64,000 nt of DNA from Arcticibacter eurypsychrophilus. GTDB lineage: Bacteria; Bacteroidota; Bacteroidia; Sphingobacteriales; Sphingobacteriaceae. Within the stretch, counting starts at the first letter, position 1, and every line of letters starts with the position of its first letter. Below, piece by piece: positions 59,018-64,000 of the stretch. A program made the translations under genes and the position numbers. The DNA lies in NCBI RefSeq assembly GCF_001730525.1, contig NZ_MDFN01000030.1, positions 1 through 64,000 on the forward strand. The letters run 5' to 3'. The notes below the pieces were generated by a model, which ran no database searches, had not been told where the DNA came from, and saw only the letters and a list, made by a program, of their open reading frames with translations.

Positions 59018-59458
59018 TTAACTGTTCCAGGGTGCATTACCAGAAATGGTAATTCCCATACTACGTGCTGTACCTGCTACCATTTTCATAGCAGACTCTA
59101 CAGTAAAGGCATTTAAGTCTGGCATTTTATCAGTAGCAATTGTTGTTACCTGATCCCAGGATATAGCAGCAACCTTCTTACGATTGGATTCTGCCGATCC
59201 ACTTTTCAGACCTGCAGCTTCCAATAATTGGACTGCTACCGGTGGGGTTTTAATGATAAAATCAAAAGACTTATCAGCATAGACTGTAATTACAACCGGT
59301 AATATTTTACCTGGCTTATCTTGGGTTCTAGAATTGAACTGCTTGCAAAACTCCATGATATTCACACCCTTTGCACCCAATGCGGGTCCTACTGGAGGTG
59401 AAGGATTTGCAGCGTTACCCTTGATTTGTAACTTTACTAAGGCACTGACCTCTTTCAT
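59018..59458 (-). CDS. rplK: ribosomal protein uL11
   Basis: A 146-residue protein of the GTPase-associated centre. [20 protein letters not shown] and [16 protein letters not shown] are the hallmark N-terminal motifs. The C-terminal rRNA-binding domain ends [11 protein letters not shown]. It follows nusG by 68 bp in the standard nusG-rplK-rplA order. Confidence 0.98.
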   Translation of the reverse strand: MKEVSALVKLQIKGNAANPSPPVGPALGAKGVNIMEFCKQFNSRTQDKPGKILPVVITVYADKSFDFIIKTPPVAVQLLEAAGLKSGSAESNRKKVAAISWDQVTTIATDKMPDLNAFTVESAMKMVAGTARSMGITISGNAPWNS

Positions 59459-59526
59459 TTTTGTTTATTTATTTATTACTTCAATGTTAATAGTTGGAAG
59501 CTGTAACATTTAAGCCCTTATAAAAT

Positions 59527-60084
59527 TTATTCTTTTTCTACCTGCATGTAGTTAAGTTCGAGAGGAGTACGGCGTCCGAAGATTTTAACCATCACCTTCA
59601 ACTTTTTCTTCTCTTCATTAACTTCTTCAATCACACCAGTAAAACCATTAAACGGACCATCCATTACTTTGACATTTTCGCCAACATAATAAGGAACATT
59701 CATAGTTTCACTCTGCTGGCTCATTTCGTCTACCTTACCTAGTATCCGATTAACCTCTGCAGGGCGCATTGGAACTGCTGCGCCACCCTTACCTTCGCCA
59801 AGGAAACCTATAACGCTGGTAATATTCTTAATAACATGCTCTAATTCCGCATCTAGGACAGCTTCAATCAAAACATAACCAGGATAGTAGTTGCGTTCTT
59901 TCGCAATTTTCTTACCCTCCTTCATCTGGTAGTATTTCTCCATCGGGATCAATACCTGCGGCAACAAATGTGCCATACCCAAACGATTTATCTCCGCTTC
60001 AAGATATTGCTTTACTTTCTTTTCTTTACCACTAACCGCACGGACAACATACCACTTCAGCTGATCACTCATAATTGCACTCAT
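59527..60084 (-). CDS. nusG: transcription elongation/antitermination factor NusG
   Basis: A 185-residue NusG with an N-terminal NGN domain ([20 protein letters not shown], then [20 protein letters not shown]) that binds RNA polymerase. The C-terminal KOW domain ([20 protein letters not shown]) binds Rho or ribosomal S10. The ATG abuts the secE stop (TAA then ATG). A second ATG four codons in ([10 protein letters not shown]) is the more usual family start and may be the true one. Confidence 0.96.
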   Translation of the reverse strand: MSAIMSDQLKWYVVRAVSGKEKKVKQYLEAEINRLGMAHLLPQVLIPMEKYYQMKEGKKIAKERNYYPGYVLIEAVLDAELEHVIKNITSVIGFLGEGKGGAAVPMRPAEVNRILGKVDEMSQQSETMNVPYYVGENVKVMDGPFNGFTGVIEEVNEEKKKLKVMVKIFGRRTPLELNYMQVEKE

Positions 60085-60282
60085 TTAGTTAGCAACTGAT
60101 CTATAAAATAATTTCAATAAGTTACCTACAGACTCATCCATTGCCAATACTAATAAGGCAATGATTACTGAAGCAACCAGAACTATTACAGCAGAATTTT
60201 GTAATTCAGCCCAAGTTGGCCATGACACTCTATGGGTCATTTCCTCATATGAATCTTTAAGAAACTCAACTACGTTAGACAT
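60085..60282 (-). CDS. secE: preprotein translocase subunit SecE
   Basis: A 65-residue single-helix SecE. VVEFLKDSYEEMTHRVSWPT is the amphipathic clamp helix with the conserved WPT. It is followed by one membrane helix (SAVIVLVASVIIALLVLAM). It stabilises SecY in the inner membrane. The start at 60282 (MSNVVEFL) is preferred; the upstream ATG at 60309 lies inside tRNA-Trp. The short form is normal for Bacteroidota. Confidence 0.95.
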   Translation of the reverse strand: MSNVVEFLKDSYEEMTHRVSWPTWAELQNSAVIVLVASVIIALLVLAMDESVGNLLKLFYRSVAN

Positions 60283-60298
60283 ATTTGCAAACTTTAAG

Positions 60299-60369
60299 CA
60301 CGGGAACAAGGATTCGAACCCTGATCAAAGGTTTTGGAGACCTCTATTCTACCGTTGAACTATTCCCGT
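60299..60369 (-). tRNA. tRNA-Trp (anticodon CCA)
   Basis: Acceptor ACGGGAA pairs with TTCCCGT. The anticodon loop CTCCAAA carries CCA and the T arm GGTTCGAATCC is intact. The 3' CCA is not encoded. It sits between tuf and secE, the usual Bacteroidota position. Confidence 0.96.
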
Positions 60370-60411
60370 ATATAAAATTCTCTTTCGAGATGTATAATAA
60401 ACCTTATTAGA

Positions 60412-60444
60412 ACAAAATACTCAGAAAATCTCTGAGTATTTTGT
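60412..60444. terminator. terminator after tuf
   Basis: ACAAAATACTCAGA pairs perfectly with its complement over 14 bp around a short loop, with T residues on the minus strand. It separates tuf from tRNA-Trp-secE. Confidence 0.8.
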
Positions 60445-60483
60445 AAAGTATTATATCTGAATCAGCCCTAAGGCCTTATCTGA

Positions 60484-61671
60484 CTATTTAATAATTTCAG
60501 TTACCTGACCAGCACCTACAGTTCTACCACCTTCACGGATTGCAAAACGTAGACCCTTTTCCATTGCGATTGCATTGATCAACTCAACAGTAATCGTAAC
60601 GTTATCACCTGGCATAACCATTTCAACACCTTCAGCTAGAGTGATTTCACCTGTAACATCTGTTGTACGGAAATAGAATTGAGGACGGTATCTGTTGAAG
60701 AAAGGAGTGTGACGTCCACCTTCAGCCTTTGATAATACATAAACCTCAGCTTTGAAGTTTGTATGAGGAGTTACAGTACCTGGTTTGCAAATAACCATAC
60801 CACGACGGATATCAGTTTTTTCAATACCACGTAACAATAAACCTACGTTATCACCTGCTTCACCTCTATCAAGGATCTTACGGAACATCTCAACACCAGT
60901 AACAACTGATTTAAGATTTTCAGCACCCATTCCAAGAATTTCAACGGGCTCACCAGAGTTGATGATACCGCGTTCAATACGTCCTGTTGCTACAGTACCA
61001 CGACCAGTGATCGAGAATACATCTTCAACCGGCATAAGGAAAGGAAGCTCAGTTAAACGTGGAGGAATAGGAATGTAGCTATCTACAGCATCCATTAATT
61101 CCAGAATTTTAGGAACCCATTTAGGATCACCATTTAAACCTCCTAGAGCTGAACCTTGAATAACAGGAATATCATCACCTGGATAATCGTAGAAAGATAA
61201 TAGTTCACGAATTTCCATTTCTACTAATTCCAACAACTCAGGATCATCAACCATGTCCACCTTGTTCATGAAAACAACCAATGAAGGTACACCAACCTGG
61301 CGGGCCAAAAGGATGTGCTCACGAGTTTGTGGCATCGGACCATCAGTCGCAGCAACTACAATAATCGCACCGTCCATCTGAGCTGCCCCAGTAACCATGT
61401 TCTTAACGTAATCCGCGTGACCTGGACAGTCAACGTGTGCATAGTGACGTTTTGCTGTAGAATACTCAACGTGAGCAGTATTAATTGTGATACCTCTTTC
61501 TTTTTCTTCTGGAGCAGAGTCAATTGATTCAAATGAACGTGCTTCAGAAAACCCAGCATCAGCTAAAACCTTAGTGATAGCTGCAGTAAGAGTAGTTTTA
61601 CCGTGGTCAACATGACCGATTGTACCGATATTTAAGTGTGGCTTACTGCGGTCAAATTTTTCTTTTGCCAT
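60484..61671 (-). CDS. tuf: elongation factor Tu
   Basis: A 395-residue translational GTPase that delivers aminoacyl-tRNA. The G motifs are [10 protein letters not shown] (residues 19-28), DCPGHADY and NKVDMVDD. The [12 protein letters not shown] effector region and the barrel domains 2 and 3 are complete. The start [20 protein letters not shown] is standard. It lies between tRNA-Thr(GGT) and tRNA-Trp and is probably transcribed from the tRNA promoter at 62292. Confidence 0.98.
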   Translation of the reverse strand: MAKEKFDRSKPHLNIGTIGHVDHGKTTLTAAITKVLADAGFSEARSFESIDSAPEEKERGITINTAHVEYSTAKRHYAHVDCPGHADYVKNMVTGAAQMDGAIIVVAATDGPMPQTREHILLARQVGVPSLVVFMNKVDMVDDPELLELVEMEIRELLSFYDYPGDDIPVIQGSALGGLNGDPKWVPKILELMDAVDSYIPIPPRLTELPFLMPVEDVFSITGRGTVATGRIERGIINSGEPVEILGMGAENLKSVVTGVEMFRKILDRGEAGDNVGLLLRGIEKTDIRRGMVICKPGTVTPHTNFKAEVYVLSKAEGGRHTPFFNRYRPQFYFRTTDVTGEITLAEGVEMVMPGDNVTITVELINAIAMEKGLRFAIREGGRTVGAGQVTEIIK

Positions 61672-61733
61672 TTTTTTATACTAATTAGTAGGTTAATTTT
61701 ATTTTAATTGTATTTGATTATATACCTTAACCG

Positions 61734-61805
<72 letters not shown>

Positions 61806-61890
61806 TTATTCGTCATTTTACAGTTTTTATTCACTATACCCTGAAACACAAAACTGCAAACGGCAAACTGCCGACTGCTTACTGTTAAAA

Positions 61891-61966
61891 TGGAGCGGAA
61901 GAAGAGGTTCGAACTCTCGACCTATAGCTTGGAAGGCTATCGCTCTACCAACTGAGCTACTTCCGC
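61891..61966 (-). tRNA. tRNA-Gly (anticodon TCC)
   Basis: Acceptor GCGGAAG pairs with CTTCCGC. The anticodon loop CTTCCAA carries TCC and the T arm is AGTTCGAACCT. The discriminator T is followed by an encoded CCA. Confidence 0.96.
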
Positions 61967-62049
61967 TTATTTTATTTCTTAAAACTTCCAGTCCCGGACT
62001 TTAAAGTTTCGAATCCATAAAGGAAACGTAACTTCAAAATCTAAGATTT

Positions 62050-62133
62050 TGGTGGGGGGAGAAGGATTCGAACCTTCGTAGCCGAAGCAATGGATTTACA
62101 GTCCATCCCATTTGACCGCTCTGGTATCCCCCC
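62050..62133 (-). tRNA. tRNA-Tyr (anticodon GTA)
   Basis: Acceptor GGGGGGA pairs with TCCCCCC. The anticodon arm TGGACTGTAAATCCA carries GTA. A long class II variable arm (TGCTTCGGCTACGAA region) and an intact T arm follow. Discriminator A is followed by an encoded CCA. Confidence 0.96.
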
Positions 62134-62165
62134 AGCCTGATTGTCGATCATTATAATCTCCAAAC

Positions 62166-62241
<76 letters not shown>

Positions 62242-62291
62242 AATTTTTTACTCTTTATTTTCAAAACATTAACTCGATCGTTAATGGGCTG

Positions 62292-62299
62292 CAAAGATA
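62292..62299 (-). promoter_or_regulatory. promoter of the tRNA-tuf transcript, -7 element
   Basis: TATCTTTG on the minus strand, an exact TAnnTTTG match, about 50 bp before tRNA-Thr(TGT). The AT-rich tract upstream suits a strong promoter. Confidence 0.7.
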
Positions 62300-62435
62300 A
62301 GAGATTTTTCTATATAAAAAATATTAATTTAAACTTTTAAAGAACAACCCTTTTCCTGTTCAAATTTCCACGTTAGAACCTCTCGGAAAGGGATTGCAAA
62401 TCTACAAAAAATACGTACCCCACAAAATTTATTTT

Positions 62436-62467
62436 AAAAAAAAACTGACAGTGGTTAAACTGCCAGT
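62436..62467 (-). terminator. terminator after hpf
   Basis: ACTGGCAGT pairs with ACTGTCAGT (one wobble) around a 6-nt loop and is followed by a run of T residues on the minus strand. Confidence 0.78.
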
Positions 62468-62493
62468 CTACGTTTAATTTTTACTTGTTCCTC

Positions 62494-62841
62494 TTACAAA
62501 TCTTCCGATGGAAGAGCTTCAATTTCTGCCTTATGATTACTTAAATGAGGCTTTGTTTTAATTTTATGTTTATCAATTTGTCTCTTCAGCGACTCTATCG
62601 CCAGGTCTGTTGCTTCTTCAAACGTCTTACATTGTTCTTTTGCAAACAACTGACTTCCAGGTAAAATAACTTTGATTTCAGTGATCTTATTTTCCTCGCT
62701 TACCGTATTCTCAAGCTTTAAATAAATTTCACCACTTACTATCTGATCTGACATCTGATCTAATTTATCAGCCTTTTTCTGGATAAAAGCTAACAACTTT
62801 TTGTCAGCTGTGAAGTGGATTGATTGAACACTAATTTTCAT
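62494..62841 (-). CDS. hpf: ribosome hibernation promoting factor, short form
   Basis: A 115-residue HPF/RaiA-type protein: SVQSIHFTADKKLLAFIQKK, EIYLKLENTVSEENKITEIK and CKTFEEATDLAIESLKRQID. It binds the 30S decoding region and inactivates or protects ribosomes in stationary phase. It lacks the long C-terminal dimerisation domain, so it is the short form. It follows the xerC-like gene by 13 bp, an arrangement recurrent in Bacteroidota. Confidence 0.92.
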   Translation of the reverse strand: MKISVQSIHFTADKKLLAFIQKKADKLDQMSDQIVSGEIYLKLENTVSEENKITEIKVILPGSQLFAKEQCKTFEEATDLAIESLKRQIDKHKIKTKPHLSNHKAEIEALPSEDL

Positions 62842-62854
62842 TTTGCCTCCTTTT

Positions 62855-63736
62855 TTAAGCCTTTGGATGGGCTTGTTTATAAATTAATTTTAAACGCTCA
62901 ACTGTATTATGGGTATATACCTCCGTTGAAGCCAAACTTGAATGGCCTAATAATTCTTTTATCGAATTTAAATCGGCACCATTATTAAGCAAATTTGTCG
63001 CAAAAGAATGTCTTAATACATGCGGACTTTTTTTATCCCTGGTCGTTATATAAGCTAAATGCTTTTTTACAATCCGATAAATCAGACCTGAGTACGCAGC
63101 TTCACCCCTATCAGTTAAGATTAACACACTTAAATTACAATCGAAACCTTGGGTATGTTTTTCCCTAATGTACTGTTTTATTAATTCAATAAGCGATTTG
63201 TTCAATGGAACTAGCCTTTGTTTGTTTCTTTTCCCATTGATAAGCACGGTTTCCTCATATAGATTAATATCATTCTCATTTAAACTGAGCAGCTCAGACA
63301 AACGAATCCCTGTGCCGAATAAAAGCTCAATGATTAGCTTATTCCTTAAGCCCTGAAAATCGTTGGAAAAATACGTATTGCTGTCAAGCAGCATATTCAG
63401 ATCATCCTGTTCCAGGTAATCTGGCAAACGCTTTGGCGTCTTTAAAGTCTTGATCTGAAGTAATGGATTGTTTGCTATAAGACCTTCCCTATTTAGAAAC
63501 TTATAGAATGCACGTAAAGAGGATAACTTTCGGTTTATGGTACGCGGGCCACATAAATCCAGTAAAGTAACCAGCCATGCCCGTACATCCTGGTAGTTAA
63601 CCGTAGCAAGCTCGATTTGCTGTAAAGAAAGAAAAGCTTGAAACTGATTCAAGTCCTGTAAATAGGCCTCCGTGGTGTGCACGGAAAATCGCTTTTCGTA
63701 TAGAATGTAATTACTGAATTTCTCTATAAACATCAA
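62855..63736 (-). CDS. xerC: XerC/XerD-type tyrosine recombinase
   Basis: A 293-residue recombinase for chromosome dimer resolution. The SAM-like N-terminal domain begins FSNYILYEKRFSVHTTEAYL. The catalytic residues are all visible: Arg in GTGIRLSELL, HxxR in HVLRHSFATNLL, GH in ELLGHSSLASTE, and the nucleophile in VYTHNTVERL. The length is standard. Its position between rpsU and hpf is typical of a resident Xer protein and not of a mobile integrase. XerC versus XerD is not decided. Confidence 0.93.
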   Translation of the reverse strand: MMFIEKFSNYILYEKRFSVHTTEAYLQDLNQFQAFLSLQQIELATVNYQDVRAWLVTLLDLCGPRTINRKLSSLRAFYKFLNREGLIANNPLLQIKTLKTPKRLPDYLEQDDLNMLLDSNTYFSNDFQGLRNKLIIELLFGTGIRLSELLSLNENDINLYEETVLINGKRNKQRLVPLNKSLIELIKQYIREKHTQGFDCNLSVLILTDRGEAAYSGLIYRIVKKHLAYITTRDKKSPHVLRHSFATNLLNNGADLNSIKELLGHSSLASTEVYTHNTVERLKLIYKQAHPKA

Positions 63737-63804
63737 AAACTATTTGCACATTACATGATATGCAATATACAAATAGTTTTTAAAGTATTAATTTATAACG
63801 AATT

Positions 63805-63996
63805 TTAAATTACCTCAAGGTTAAGGTTTTGTTTGTATACGGCACGTTTAACGATAGTACGACGGGTTACAGACTTCTTTTCATAGGCCTGACGGCTGCG
63901 TAGTTCTCTTAATACACCAGTCTTCTCGAATTTCTTCTTGAATCGTTTCAGGGCTTTATCTAAAGACTCGCCGTCTTTTACGTTGATAATAATCAT
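63805..63996 (-). CDS. rpsU: ribosomal protein bS21
   Basis: A 63-residue basic protein: INVKDGESLDKALKRFKKKF, then LRELRSRQAYEKKSVTR. The N-terminus ends 4 bp from the window edge, so its promoter is outside. bS21 sits near the anti-Shine-Dalgarno in the 30S platform and is linked in Bacteroidota to the weak use of Shine-Dalgarno sites. Confidence 0.96.
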   Translation of the reverse strand: MIIINVKDGESLDKALKRFKKKFEKTGVLRELRSRQAYEKKSVTRRTIVKRAVYKQNLNLEVI

Positions 63997-64000
63997 ATGC

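Overview
The window looks like a chromosome segment from a Bacteroidota bacterium of the Sphingobacteriaceae, most like Pedobacter. This is inferred from protein sequence and gene order, not from a database search. Supporting signs are AT-rich spacers, an almost complete absence of Shine-Dalgarno sites, several matches to the Bacteroidota -7 promoter element TAnnTTTG, a TamB plus lipoprotein Omp85 (TamL-type) pair, a eukaryotic-type NADP isocitrate dehydrogenase, and the order rpsU-xerC-hpf-tRNAs-tuf-tRNA-Trp-secE-nusG-rplKAJL-rpoBC.

Positions 1 to about 14,040 are the end of a genomic or defence island. It abuts the 3' end of a tRNA-Phe gene and carries a frameshifted tyrosine integrase next to that tRNA. 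The cargo is read leftward. It holds a protein with a PD-(D/E)XK-like N-terminus, a 771-bp spacer rich in inverted repeats, and a type I restriction-modification locus with two different hsdM genes, one hsdS and one hsdR. A DarT/DarG toxin-antitoxin pair (DNA ADP-ribosyltransferase and macrodomain antitoxin) sits between hsdS and hsdR. A lipoprotein and a DUF5808-like small protein lie at the far left. The other island end is outside the window.

From 14,045 to about 49,000 is ordinary core chromosome: mtgA, the rpsF-rpsR-rplI ribosomal operon, dnaX, icd, an EamA exporter, an Xaa-Pro aminopeptidase, corA, an RNA helicase, a mannose-6-phosphate isomerase, tamB-tamL, mdh with an overlapping retropepsin-like gene, gyrB, an OmpH-like lipoprotein, a nucleoside deaminase, an S4-domain protein, dapD, a GT4 glycosyltransferase, tsaC, a tRNA CCA-adding enzyme and miaA. 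Several hypothetical genes are interspersed.

From 49,000 to the right edge is the leftward transcription and translation cluster. Read in transcription order it is rpsU, xerC-like recombinase, hpf, tRNA-Thr(TGT), tRNA-Tyr, tRNA-Gly, tRNA-Thr(GGT), tuf, tRNA-Trp, secE, nusG, rplK, rplA, rplJ, rplL, rpoB, rpoC. It ends at a strong hairpin terminator ahead of a DUF3467 gene.

The most unusual signals are the DarTG module inside a dual-HsdM type I locus, the adjacent GC-rich double hairpin upstream of hsdM, and exact 22-bp tandem repeats at two convergent gene junctions whose units contain the genes' stop codons.
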